Origin: Pseudomonas sp. URIL14HWK12:I12
Lineage (GTDB): Bacteria > Pseudomonadota > Gammaproteobacteria > Pseudomonadales > Pseudomonadaceae
Assembly: GCF_003097135.1 (NCBI RefSeq)
Contig: NZ_QEQL01000003.1
Span: 124,001-188,000, forward strand
Direction of reading: 5' to 3'
Length of the DNA stretch: 64,000 nucleotides
The position numbers were made by a program, and so were the translations under genes. Below the pieces are notes generated by a model. That model was not told the origin of the DNA and did not search any database. It saw nothing but the letters and a program-made list of their open reading frames with translations. How positions within the stretch are numbered: the first letter of the stretch is position 1; each line of letters opens with the position of its first letter. Of the stretch, positions 25,165-33,028 are shown one piece after another.

Positions 25165-26598
25165 ATGAAAACCTTTGCGTTGCTGGAGCAACCTTACAGC
25201 GGTGAGCCGGCAGACCTGACGCTCAAGCGGGCTTCGCTGTTCGCTGCCTTCATGAGCCGGGCTACTCAGTGCGTGCCGGTCAGTGCCGACAACGCTGCGG
25301 CCGCCAAGCATGTGAACCACCTGCTCGAGCAGGGCCACGTGCACTTCAATGCCCTGGAAGGCGGTGCCTTCGAGGCCTTCTATGGCCCCTCGTGCGAGGC
25401 CACCGCACAGATCTCCACACGCATTCCTTTCTGGTCGGAAAAGATCGTCGCGAAAATCCGCAAGAGCGTGCGCCAGTCCCAGGGCGCCATCTGCTCGCTG
25501 CAACTGTTCGATGCCGAGAACAGCATCGATGTGTTCGTGACCGACTGGAGCTCCTGCACCGCGGCCTGCGCCATCGCCGTGCACAAATATCACTGGTTCA
25601 CCCGTAACCTGGCTGACCGGCCTGATGCCGACAACTATTTCACCGGCGCCTACGTACGTAACCCGCTGACTGGCGATTTGATGTCGGTGTGGGTCGCTGA
25701 CTGGGTCAAGCCCGACTTCGGCACCGGTGCCGTGCTGGTTAACCCCGCTCATAACAAGACCGACCTGGATTTCGCCCGGCGCGTAGGTTTGCCGATCCGC
25801 TTCGCCCTGTCGATCGAGGCGCAGGCCGATGAGCACTCGATGCCCATCCCGCCGGTGCTCAAAACCGGCCACGCCGTGCGCGCGGGCTTTCTGGATGGCA
25901 AACCGGCGCCGCAGGTGCACAACGAAACGGTCAACGTGTTGCTGCGCAAGGGCAGTGCCCGGGTGCATGAAGACAAACGCATTCCCGGCGAAGCCATCGC
26001 CCGCATCGAGCCCACCACGCCTGAGCAAGCTCAGCTGTACTGGAACCCGCACCTGGGCACCTTCCATGAGGATGCCGCCCAAGGGTTGCCGGTTCGCGTC
26101 GAATTCAGCGCGTCTTTCAAAGCCGCTGTGACCACCGTCACCCACCGCCCCGACCACCTGCAAGTCGATGCCTCGATCCAGAAGAAGAACATCGGCGTGC
26201 TCGCCGCGTTGATCTTCGACCTGGGTGGGGTAGAGGCCTTCGTGCCGCTGACGCTGCTCGAATCGGTCGAGTACGCCGGCAGCCGCGCCGACGGTGATCA
26301 GGCTGTGGACCTGGCGTTGCTGGTGGGTGAGGAGCCAGAGAAGGTGCTGGTGATCCGCAAGGCATTGATCGACCAGATCGACAGCTTTCTCAGTGGCTGC
26401 CAGAAGCTTTCTGCCCGGCTTGGCGAAAACGGCACGCAGCCGCCGGACCAGGTGAGCACCCTGCTGGAACACGGCGACGCTGTGTCGGCGTTCCGCTCTT
26501 TGTACCAGTGGCAAAAACAAATGGTCGCCAATGACGAAGTGATCGACCAGTGCGCCTACACCTCAGTGCTTTCGAAGCTCGGCGTTCGGTCGGCTTGA
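25165..26598 (+). CDS. Stand-alone LeuRS/IleRS/ValRS-type editing (CP1-like) protein
   Basis: A 477-residue protein, start set by AAGGAG. Residues about 119-211 carry the signature of the CP1 editing domain of class I synthetases. TDWSSCTAACAIAVHKY (126-142) aligns with the Thr-rich hydrolytic loop and keeps the key Thr (T132). NPLTGDLMSVWVADWV and DFGTGAVLVNPAHNKTD (184-200) are strikingly LeuRS-like and keep the terminal Asp (D200) thought to bind the substrate amino group. HIGH and KMSKS motifs are absent, so it cannot aminoacylate. The flanking N- and C-terminal parts are unfamiliar. It probably deacylates a tRNA mischarged with the cluster's product. The alternative is a non-tRNA esterase. 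Confidence 0.82.
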   Translation: MKTFALLEQPYSGEPADLTLKRASLFAAFMSRATQCVPVSADNAAAAKHVNHLLEQGHVHFNALEGGAFEAFYGPSCEATAQISTRIPFWSEKIVAKIRKSVRQSQGAICSLQLFDAENSIDVFVTDWSSCTAACAIAVHKYHWFTRNLADRPDADNYFTGAYVRNPLTGDLMSVWVADWVKPDFGTGAVLVNPAHNKTDLDFARRVGLPIRFALSIEAQADEHSMPIPPVLKTGHAVRAGFLDGKPAPQVHNETVNVLLRKGSARVHEDKRIPGEAIARIEPTTPEQAQLYWNPHLGTFHEDAAQGLPVRVEFSASFKAAVTTVTHRPDHLQVDASIQKKNIGVLAALIFDLGGVEAFVPLTLLESVEYAGSRADGDQAVDLALLVGEEPEKVLVIRKALIDQIDSFLSGCQKLSARLGENGTQPPDQVSTLLEHGDAVSAFRSLYQWQKQMVANDEVIDQCAYTSVLSKLGVRSA

Positions 26599-26614
26599 AC
26601 CAGGAGATTATCTG

Positions 26615-27229
26615 ATGGAAATTTTCCTCTACGCCTTCAGCGTGATGTACAGCCCCGGGCCAGTCAACGTGATGGGCCTGAACGCGGGGCTGACCGGCCA
26701 GTTCCGTCGCACGGTCGGCTTTTTCATCGGCGTGGGCTGCGCGATGTTTGCGTTGTTCCTGATCTTTGGGTACACCGGCGAGGCCTTGATCTCACGCTCG
26801 GTGCTGCCGTACCTGGCCTTGGTGGGCGGGCTCTACACGCTGTACCTGGCGTTCAAGGTATTTACCTCCAAAGTGGTGCTGCCCGGCAAAGCCGAGCCGG
26901 CATCGGCGGCCGATAAACCGTTGACGTTCTGGAACGGCTTTTTGATCCAGGCGCTGAACCCCAAGGGGATGATGGTGGTGCTGCCGATCACCACGGTGAT
27001 GTTCCCGGCGGCTCACGTGACCGGCACGGGCATCGCGCTGGTCTCGACCTTGATCGCGCTGGGGGGCGCCGGTGCGCCAGGCATCTATTCGTTCCTGGGC
27101 GCAGTGCTGGGCAAGCGCATCACCAAAGAGTCGTACTTCAACTTCTTCAACCGGTTGATGGGTGTGGCGCTGGCGGTATGTGCAGCCTTCATGCTTTACG
27201 ACTTCTACCTTCACGTTCAAGGGGTTTGA
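26615..27229 (+). CDS. LysE/RhtB-family amino acid exporter (first copy)
   Basis: A 204-residue membrane protein with about six hydrophobic segments and the family motif SPGPVNVMGLNAGL near the N-terminus, plus NPKGMM in the middle. CAGGAG precedes the ATG, 16 bp after the editing-domain gene. LysE-type proteins export amino acids and their analogues; a LysE exporter is also part of the AMB toxin cluster of P. aeruginosa. It is a likely exporter of the product or a by-product. Confidence 0.9.
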   Translation: MEIFLYAFSVMYSPGPVNVMGLNAGLTGQFRRTVGFFIGVGCAMFALFLIFGYTGEALISRSVLPYLALVGGLYTLYLAFKVFTSKVVLPGKAEPASAADKPLTFWNGFLIQALNPKGMMVVLPITTVMFPAAHVTGTGIALVSTLIALGGAGAPGIYSFLGAVLGKRITKESYFNFFNRLMGVALAVCAAFMLYDFYLHVQGV

Positions 27230-27230
27230 G

Positions 27231-27623
27231 ATGATCAAGCCACACACGGCGGTCAACTGGGACGCCGTCGCCAAAGAGCAGTTGGGCGATTCGATCGTGC
27301 GCCAGATCGTGCACGGCGACGAACTGATGATGGTCAAGCTGACGATGAAAGCCGGGGCGGTGGTCAAGCACCACAGCCACCCCAACGAGCAGATGACCTA
27401 CATCCTCAAGGGCAGGATCCGCTTCACCCACGGCTGGGATATGGAGCAGAGCACCGTGCTGTGCGCCGGCGACGTGCTCCACCTGGCGGCCAACGTGCCG
27501 CACGCCGCCGAATGCCTGGAAGATACCGTGGACCTGGACGTGTTCACCCCGCCACGCAGGGACTGGTTCGCCGCCCATGGCAACGACTACTTCGCCCAGC
27601 CCGCCGAGGCCAGCCATGACTAG
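27231..27623 (+). CDS. Small cupin protein
   Basis: A 130-residue single-domain cupin. The metal-binding motifs are HHSHPNEQMTYILKG (cupin 1, three candidate ligands) and HLAANVPHAAE (cupin 2, His ligand). The ATG is 1 bp after the exporter stop. The frame is open upstream in the exporter gene, but only this start gives a cupin N-terminus. It may be a metal-dependent isomerase, dioxygenase or sensor. The function is not predictable, but tight packing in the operon argues for a pathway role. Confidence 0.85.
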   Translation: MIKPHTAVNWDAVAKEQLGDSIVRQIVHGDELMMVKLTMKAGAVVKHHSHPNEQMTYILKGRIRFTHGWDMEQSTVLCAGDVLHLAANVPHAAECLEDTVDLDVFTPPRRDWFAAHGNDYFAQPAEASHD

Positions 27624-28359
27624 CCCGGCCCCGAACAAGTGGTTGCACCGGACCGTGCAGCCCGAGGCGCGCACTCGCCTGCTGTGCTTCCCTTTCGGGG
27701 GTGGCAGCGCCTCGTTCTACCGCGATTGGCAAACCCGGCTGGGGCCGCAGGTCGAAGTGTGCGCCGTGCAGCTGCCGGGGCGTGAGGCTCGCTTCGCCGA
27801 GCCGTTCTTCACCGACATCGACCAACTGCTACCGCCCTTGGCCCAGGCGCTGTCGGGGCTGTTCGACCTGCCGTTGCATCTGTTTGGCTACAGCCTGGGT
27901 GCGGGGATCGCGCATCGGTTCGCCAGCTACTGCGCCGAGCATTACCCCGCGGCACGCATCGAGTCGCTGACCGCCTGCGCCAGTTCCGCAGCGTTGGGCA
28001 GCCGCGTGAGCGCCGCGGCCATGAGCGACGAGCAATTTCTGGCGTACATCCAGGCCTTGGGCGGCTTGCCGGGCGAGGTGGCCGACAACCCCGGCCTGCG
28101 TGCGATCGCGCTGAGAACGCTGCGCCATGATTTCGCGCTTTCCGAAAGCATCGACTTGCCGACGGCTGCGCCGGTGGCGCTGCCGATCCTGGCGATCGGC
28201 GGCGACCTCGACCCGTCAGTGCCAGTCGATGGCTTGCAGGCCTGGGCGGCCAAGACCACCGAACCGGCCCAGCAACAGGTATTTCCCGGGGATCACTTTT
28301 TCGTTCGCCAGAACCTGCCAGGGGTGCTGCAAGCCCTGCGAAGTTTCGCCGCCGTGTGA
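27616..28359 (+). CDS. Type II thioesterase (GrsT/TesA family)
   Basis: A 247-residue alpha/beta hydrolase overlapping the cupin gene by 8 nt. RLLCFPFGGGSASFYRDW is the family N-terminus. The nucleophile is S93 in FGYSLGAG (usually GHSMG). The family's acidic region (GGDLDPSV, about 196-202) and H227 in GDHFFV complete a plausible triad. These enzymes remove acyl groups from carrier proteins. With no multimodular NRPS nearby, it is the best candidate to release the finished amino acid from the carrier. Confidence 0.9.
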   Translation: MTSPAPNKWLHRTVQPEARTRLLCFPFGGGSASFYRDWQTRLGPQVEVCAVQLPGREARFAEPFFTDIDQLLPPLAQALSGLFDLPLHLFGYSLGAGIAHRFASYCAEHYPAARIESLTACASSAALGSRVSAAAMSDEQFLAYIQALGGLPGEVADNPGLRAIALRTLRHDFALSESIDLPTAAPVALPILAIGGDLDPSVPVDGLQAWAAKTTEPAQQQVFPGDHFFVRQNLPGVLQALRSFAAV

Positions 28360-28384
28360 CCACCAGGATGGGATCGCTACTGTA

Positions 28385-28981
28385 ATGGACTATATGACTG
28401 CTTCGTTCAATATCGCCGCCGGCGCTGCGCTGATATTGCTGATGCCGGGGCCCACCAACACCTTATTGATGACCTCGGGCTACACCAGCGGGCCGGCCCG
28501 CACTTCACCCCTGATCGCTACCGAGGCCTTCGGCTACAGCATCGCGATCAGCGCCTGGGGCTTCGTGCTGATCGCCCTGGCCACTCGTTACCCCGACATC
28601 GGCATCGGTCTGAAATTGCTGTGTGCAGGCTACCTGGGCCTGCTGGCCTACCGCATCGCTTCGCTGAGGCAACTGGCGAGCGAGCCGGGGCGCGGCGTGG
28701 TCAGTTGCAGGGCCTTGCTGATGGCGACCCTCCTCAACCCCAAGGCGCTGATACTGGCGTCGGTGGTGTTCCCCCGTGAGGTGTATGCCACCGCCGAACG
28801 CTTCGGTTGGGCCCTGCTTTCGTTTCTGCTCATCCTGGTGCCAATCGGTTTCGCCTGGGCATGGCTCGGCACGGTGGTCAGCCGCGCGCCTCACCATAAT
28901 GTGCACCGGTGGGTGCCCAAATTGGTCGGGCTGTCACTGTCGTCCTTTTCCGTTTACCTGACTTATTCGGCCCTCAAATGA
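28385..28981 (+). CDS. LysE-family transporter (second copy)
   Basis: A 198-residue membrane protein with about six hydrophobic segments and the LysE motif MPGPTNTLLMTSGY, then LLNPKALILA. It is only distantly similar to the first LysE protein of the cluster. The ribosome-binding site is weak, and a second in-frame ATG (MTASF, 28394) could be used instead. The stop overlaps the next gene by 4 nt. Two exporters suggest either two exported compounds or export plus intermediate balancing. Confidence 0.87.
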   Translation: MDYMTASFNIAAGAALILLMPGPTNTLLMTSGYTSGPARTSPLIATEAFGYSIAISAWGFVLIALATRYPDIGIGLKLLCAGYLGLLAYRIASLRQLASEPGRGVVSCRALLMATLLNPKALILASVVFPREVYATAERFGWALLSFLLILVPIGFAWAWLGTVVSRAPHHNVHRWVPKLVGLSLSSFSVYLTYSALK

Positions 28982-29961
28982 ACGTCCACCACAGGCATAG
29001 AACCGTATTTCGCAGCCACGGCGCGCCCTCGGTGCTCGAACGTGCACCGCTTGCCCTGGAGCCGTTGGCCCCCGGCCAGGTGCGGGTGCGCAACCAGGCG
29101 GTCGGGGTGAACTATATCGACACCTATTTCCGCTCCGGGCTATACCCACCGCCGAGCCTGCCGTCAGGGCTGGGTACCGAAGGGGCCGGCACGGTGGTGG
29201 AGCTTGGCCCTGGCACCCAGGAATTCGAAGTGGGCGATCGCGTGGCCTATGTGCAGTCTGCCCTGGGGGCCTACGCCACCTACCATGCTGTCGACCAGCA
29301 GCGCCTGGTTCGCCTGCCCGCCGACATCGATTTCACCACCGCCGCGGGCGGGTTGCTCAAAGGGCTGACGGTGCTGTGCCTGTTCAACCAGGTCAGCCGG
29401 CCCCAGCGCGGCGACACGGTGCTGTTTCATGCAGCTGCAGGCGGCGTTGGGCTGCTGGCCTGCCAATACGCCCGCCGCCAAGGCATCCGCCTGATCGGCG
29501 TGGTATCCAGTGCGGCCAAGGCCGCGCAAGCCAAGCAAGCCGGCGCCTGGGCCACCTTGCTGGCCGACGAGCCTATCGCGGAGCGAACCCGTGCGCTGAC
29601 CGGCGGCGAAGGCGCACGTTTCGTCTACGATTCGGTGGGCCGTAGCACCTGGAACGCCTCGCTGGGCGCCACGGCGGCCCGCGGCCACTTGATCAGCTTC
29701 GGCAATGCCTCCGGGCCGGTCGAAAACGTTGCGCTGGCCGAGCTGGCAAGGGCGGGCTCGCTGACCGTCAGTCGCCCTATGCTGTTCGACTACATCAGCG
29801 ATTCGGCATCATTACGGGCATTGGCTGAAACGTTTTTCCAATGTGTTAGAGACGGTATGGCCGTGCACATCGGCGCCACCTTCGCCCTGGCCGAGGCTGA
29901 ACGGGCACATGTGTTGTTGGAAAGCCGTAAAGCGACTGGCTCGATCGTCCTCATCCCTTGA
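28978..29961 (+). CDS. NADPH:quinone reductase-like oxidoreductase (zeta-crystallin type)
   Basis: A 327-residue medium-chain dehydrogenase/reductase without the structural zinc cysteines. GVNYIDTYFRSGLYP and the GLGTEGAGTVVELG block are typical of QorA. The cofactor loop is AAAGGVGLLACQYA. It starts at an ATGA overlap with the exporter gene and is the last gene of the coupled run. In this pathway it could reduce an enone or interconvert a 4-oxo/4-hydroxy group; that is inference only. Confidence 0.88.
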   Translation: MNVHHRHRTVFRSHGAPSVLERAPLALEPLAPGQVRVRNQAVGVNYIDTYFRSGLYPPPSLPSGLGTEGAGTVVELGPGTQEFEVGDRVAYVQSALGAYATYHAVDQQRLVRLPADIDFTTAAGGLLKGLTVLCLFNQVSRPQRGDTVLFHAAAGGVGLLACQYARRQGIRLIGVVSSAAKAAQAKQAGAWATLLADEPIAERTRALTGGEGARFVYDSVGRSTWNASLGATAARGHLISFGNASGPVENVALAELARAGSLTVSRPMLFDYISDSASLRALAETFFQCVRDGMAVHIGATFALAEAERAHVLLESRKATGSIVLIP

Positions 29962-29971
29962 TGAGGTTTTC

Positions 29972-30097
29972 ATGAAGATCGACCCGTGGCCTTCAAACCT
30001 TGGGATCCAAATGCTAATTTGGTGTCTCGCCTGTTTTAAAGTGTTTACTCGGTACGCCCAGATGGAACCGCCCGCTAAGGATCAGCACCATGATTGA
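29972..30097 (+). CDS. Possible 41-residue small protein upstream of the araC-type gene
   Basis: A short open frame beginning MKIDPWPSNLG, with GAGG 6 nt before the ATG. Its stop overlaps the start of the AraC-type regulator (8 nt). It has a small hydrophobic centre (MLIWCLACFKVF). It could be a leader peptide coupled to the regulator or chance; no family is recognised. Confidence 0.3.
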   Translation: MKIDPWPSNLGIQMLIWCLACFKVFTRYAQMEPPAKDQHHD

Positions 30098-30908
30098 ACT
30101 GCCTTCTTCCAAAGACTGGGTACGGCATTCCCATCCATCCTCCAAAATGGAGCGGCTGGAGGCCTTCTTCAGTGGGCATGGTTTTGACCCGCACCGCCAC
30201 GACACCTACGCGATCGGCCGCACCCTGGCGGGCGTGCAGAGCTTCCGTTACCGCGGCGAGGCGCGTAACAGCCTGCCGGGTAGCACCATGGTGTTGCACC
30301 CTGACGAAGAGCATGACGGCCATGCCGGCAGTGACTCGGGCTTTCGCTATCGCATGCTCTACATCACCCCGGAGCTGGCGCAAGAGGTGCTTCACGGCAA
30401 ACCTCTGCCGTTTCTCAAAGGCGGCATCTCGAACGACCCGCACTTGGCTATGGCTGCCGACAGCATCCTCAATTCGCTCGACGATTCGGTTGACCCCCTG
30501 GCCGAGGACGACGCGATTTTCCAGCTGTTCACGCGGCTGCAAACCATGTGTGGCGAAAGGCCGGCCAACAACGCCAGCTGTTTCACGGCGGCGAACCTGG
30601 CGCGTGAATACATGAACGACAACCTGCACTTGCCCGTGAGCCTGGATGACTTGGCCGAATGCACCGGGCGTGACAAGTGGAGCCTGTCCAAAGACTACCG
30701 GGTGTACTTTGGCACCAGCCCCCACCGCTACATCACCATGCGCCGCCTGGACCGCGTGAAAGCATCGATTCTGGCGGGGCGGCCGCTGAGCGAGGCGGCG
30801 CTGGATGCCGGCTTCTTCGACCAAAGCCACATGAGCCGGCACTTCAAGAATGCATTCGGCGTGTCGCCCGCACGCTGGTGCCGCTCCCGCGACAGGGCCT
30901 TGGCGTAA
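30090..30908 (+). CDS. AraC-family transcriptional regulator
   Basis: A 272-residue regulator. The N-terminal half is a cupin-like ligand-binding domain (FDPHRHDTYAIGRTLAG; HPDEEHDGHAG), similar to AraC proteins found next to LysE exporters. The C-terminal 100 residues hold two helix-turn-helix motifs (LPVSLDDLAECTGRDKWSLS and EAALDAGFFDQSHMSRHFK). It follows the biosynthetic run by about 130 bp on the same strand and precedes the aminotransferase. The most economical role is sensing a pathway amino acid and activating the cluster or its exporters. Confidence 0.9.
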   Translation: MIELPSSKDWVRHSHPSSKMERLEAFFSGHGFDPHRHDTYAIGRTLAGVQSFRYRGEARNSLPGSTMVLHPDEEHDGHAGSDSGFRYRMLYITPELAQEVLHGKPLPFLKGGISNDPHLAMAADSILNSLDDSVDPLAEDDAIFQLFTRLQTMCGERPANNASCFTAANLAREYMNDNLHLPVSLDDLAECTGRDKWSLSKDYRVYFGTSPHRYITMRRLDRVKASILAGRPLSEAALDAGFFDQSHMSRHFKNAFGVSPARWCRSRDRALA

Positions 30909-31088
30909 GCCGCGCATGCCCTGAGCGGTGGGCCGGGCCTGCCCGCCCATGGCGGTAAGGCCATTACGCCCTGACAGCAACTTCAACAGCCTGTGAGGGG
31001 GTTCCCAAGAACCCGCCTCGGCAGGCGCACGCCCGCGTGAAGGGCAAAACGAGACATGTTCATCCAATAGAACTTGAGGAGCGAGGAT

Positions 31089-32108
31089 ATGGAAGATCCG
31101 AAACTTGACTGGGACGCGCTGGGTTTCAGCTATCGCAAAACCGATCTGCGATATGTGTGCCACTGGCGAGATGGCCAATGGCAAACCGGTTACCTCACCG
31201 AAGACAACCAACTGCACCTGAGTGAAGGGTCCACGGCCCTGCACTATGGCCAGCAGTGTTTCGAAGGCATGAAGGCCTACCGCTGCCGAGATGGCTCTAT
31301 CAATTTGTTTCGGCCCGACCGGAACGCTGAGCGCATGCAGCGCAGCTGCGCGCGGCTGTTGATGCCCCCGGTGCCCACCGAGCACTTCATCGAAGCCTGC
31401 AAGCAAGTGGTGCGCGCCAACGAAAGATTCTTGCCACCCTACGGCAGTGCCAGCGCTCTTTACTTGCGGCCGTTCGTGATCGGCGTGGGCGATAACATCG
31501 GTATTCGCACTGCCCCGGAGTTCATCTTCTGCGTGTTCTGCCTCCCGGTGGGGCCCCTGTTCAAAGGGGGGCTGCAGCCCAGCAACTTCGTGATCTCCGA
31601 TTACGACCGCGCCGCCCCCAACGGCACCGGCGCGGCCAAGGTAGGGGGCAACTACGCCGCCAGCCTGTTGCCGGGCACTCAAGCAAAGGCGGCGAACTTC
31701 GCCGACTGCATCTACCTCGACCCGATGACGCACACCAAGATCGAAGAGGTCGGCTCGGCCAATTTTTTCGCGATCACCCTCAGCGACACTTTCGTCGCCC
31801 CGCGTTCGCCCTCGACGCTGCAAGGCATCACCCGTGATTCGCTGCTGGAGCTGGCCCGCAGCCGGCTGGGCCTTCGCACGGTCGAAGAGGATGTGTACGT
31901 CGATAACCTGGATGCCTACAAGGAAGCCGGGGCCTGCGGGACGGCGGCCGTGATCACGCCCATTGGCGGCATCCAACACGGCGAGCGGCTGCACGTGTTC
32001 CACAGCGAGCATGAGGTGGGGCCTTTCACCCAGCGGCTGTACGACGAGCTTACCGGTATTCAGAAGGGCGACATCGAAGCACCCGCCGGTTGGATCGAGA
32101 AGGTGTAA
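31089..32108 (+). CDS. Branched-chain amino acid aminotransferase (class IV PLP)
   Basis: A 339-residue fold-type IV PLP enzyme. The eukaryote-like BCAT features are visible: HYGQQCFEGMKAYR, LYLRPFVIG, the PLP lysine in AKVGGNYAASL, and EVGSANFF where EVG is conserved. It transfers an amino group from glutamate to branched or similar 2-oxo acids. A GAGGAGCGAGG site precedes the ATG at 31089. Housekeeping IlvE would be redundant here, so a pathway role is attractive: amination of 4-hydroxy-2-oxovalerate, or a derivative, made by the aldolase. It is separated from the regulator gene by 180 bp and may have its own promoter. Confidence 0.9.
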   Translation: MEDPKLDWDALGFSYRKTDLRYVCHWRDGQWQTGYLTEDNQLHLSEGSTALHYGQQCFEGMKAYRCRDGSINLFRPDRNAERMQRSCARLLMPPVPTEHFIEACKQVVRANERFLPPYGSASALYLRPFVIGVGDNIGIRTAPEFIFCVFCLPVGPLFKGGLQPSNFVISDYDRAAPNGTGAAKVGGNYAASLLPGTQAKAANFADCIYLDPMTHTKIEEVGSANFFAITLSDTFVAPRSPSTLQGITRDSLLELARSRLGLRTVEEDVYVDNLDAYKEAGACGTAAVITPIGGIQHGERLHVFHSEHEVGPFTQRLYDELTGIQKGDIEAPAGWIEKV

Positions 32109-32120
32109 CTGCGCCTGTCG

Positions 32121-32825
32121 CTAGCGGCGGGCAACATCCGAAAAATAGAACTTGTCCAGCGTATGGCGCGATTCGGTGTATTCGAATTGCCGGCCATCCT
32201 GCAGGAATGTCTGGTTGCTCACCACGATCACGTGGCTCTGGCCGTCCAGGTCCAGATGCCGCTGGTCGTCCTTACCGCGCGGCATCGCCTCGATGGTGCG
32301 GCGCGCATAGCTGATCTGCAGCTGCAGGGTCTGCTCGATGAACGCATAGATCGACTGCTCGGCAATTTCCGGTGTGAGGCCGGGGATGAGTTCGGCCACG
32401 AAGTGGTTGATGTCGAGGATCTCCCGCTTGCCGTCGATGTGGCGCACACGCTTGATGCGCGTCACCAGGCTGCCTTCCTCGGCCTGGATATGTTCGAGCA
32501 GGCTACCCTGCAACTCTACCTGGCCGAACTCAACCACCTCGGTGCGCACATCGTTGCCCAGCCGTGGATAGGTTTCCTGGAAGCTGACGATGCCACCCAA
32601 CTGGAATTCGATCGGTGCCGGTGAGAGCACGAAGGTGCCCTTGCCATGAACCTTCTGTGCGAACCCCCTTTCCTGCAGTTGCTCGATGGCACGGCGCACG
32701 GTGCCGCGGCTGGTCTGGTAGCTGTCCATCAATTCGGTTTCGGAGGGCAGGCGGGCGCCCGGCTGCAAGCGTTCGGTGGTGATGCTGGCTAGCAGATCAC
32801 TGTAGATCTGGTTGTATTTACTCAT
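32121..32825 (-). CDS. treR: Trehalose operon repressor TreR (GntR family)
   Basis: A 234-residue GntR/HutC-type regulator with an N-terminal winged helix (ARLPSETELMDSYQTSRGTV, 24-43) and a C-terminal UTRA ligand domain (about 90-230), as in TreR of Gram-positive bacteria and pseudomonads. The ligand is expected to be trehalose-6-phosphate. It diverges from treB; the two perfect dyads in between are likely operators. The gene is convergent with the aminotransferase, 12 bp away. Confidence 0.9.
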   Translation of the reverse strand: MSKYNQIYSDLLASITTERLQPGARLPSETELMDSYQTSRGTVRRAIEQLQERGFAQKVHGKGTFVLSPAPIEFQLGGIVSFQETYPRLGNDVRTEVVEFGQVELQGSLLEHIQAEEGSLVTRIKRVRHIDGKREILDINHFVAELIPGLTPEIAEQSIYAFIEQTLQLQISYARRTIEAMPRGKDDQRHLDLDGQSHVIVVSNQTFLQDGRQFEYTESRHTLDKFYFSDVARR

Positions 32826-32925
32826 GAATCAGGCTCGGTACCGGGTGCGCGAAGGGGGAACCATAGGGATGGCATCAAGGTTTGTCGATGGCGATGCGAC
32901 AGCCGACGGCCAACCATTGTCGCAA

Positions 32926-32967
32926 ACTCGTCTGTACGAGTTGTTGCGCCAACTCGTACAGACGAGT
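32926..32967. promoter_or_regulatory. Two TreR-type operators arranged as a large inverted repeat
   Basis: ACTCGTCTGTACGAGT (32926-32941) and ACTCGTACAGACGAGT (32952-32967) are each perfect dyads, ACTCGT-N4-ACGAGT. Together they form a 17-bp + 8 + 17-bp perfect inverted repeat in the treR-treB intergenic region. GntR regulators bind such dyads; start-to-start spacing is 26 bp. Confidence 0.8.
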
Positions 32968-33028
32968 ATGTTGGATACACACGGTAGCGGCAACGCACCC
33001 CAATAACAAAAAAAAGCAGGTCACAAGC

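Noticed and set aside
30075..32012. Minus-strand frame of 645 codons opposite the AraC-type and aminotransferase genes
   Set aside because: Shadow of two well-supported plus-strand genes; no ribosome-binding site or domain.
20429..32108. Naming the cluster as a furanomycin or coronamic acid locus
   Set aside because: Shared enzyme types are not enough; the gene set includes an aldolase pair and an editing domain that I cannot tie to either compound.
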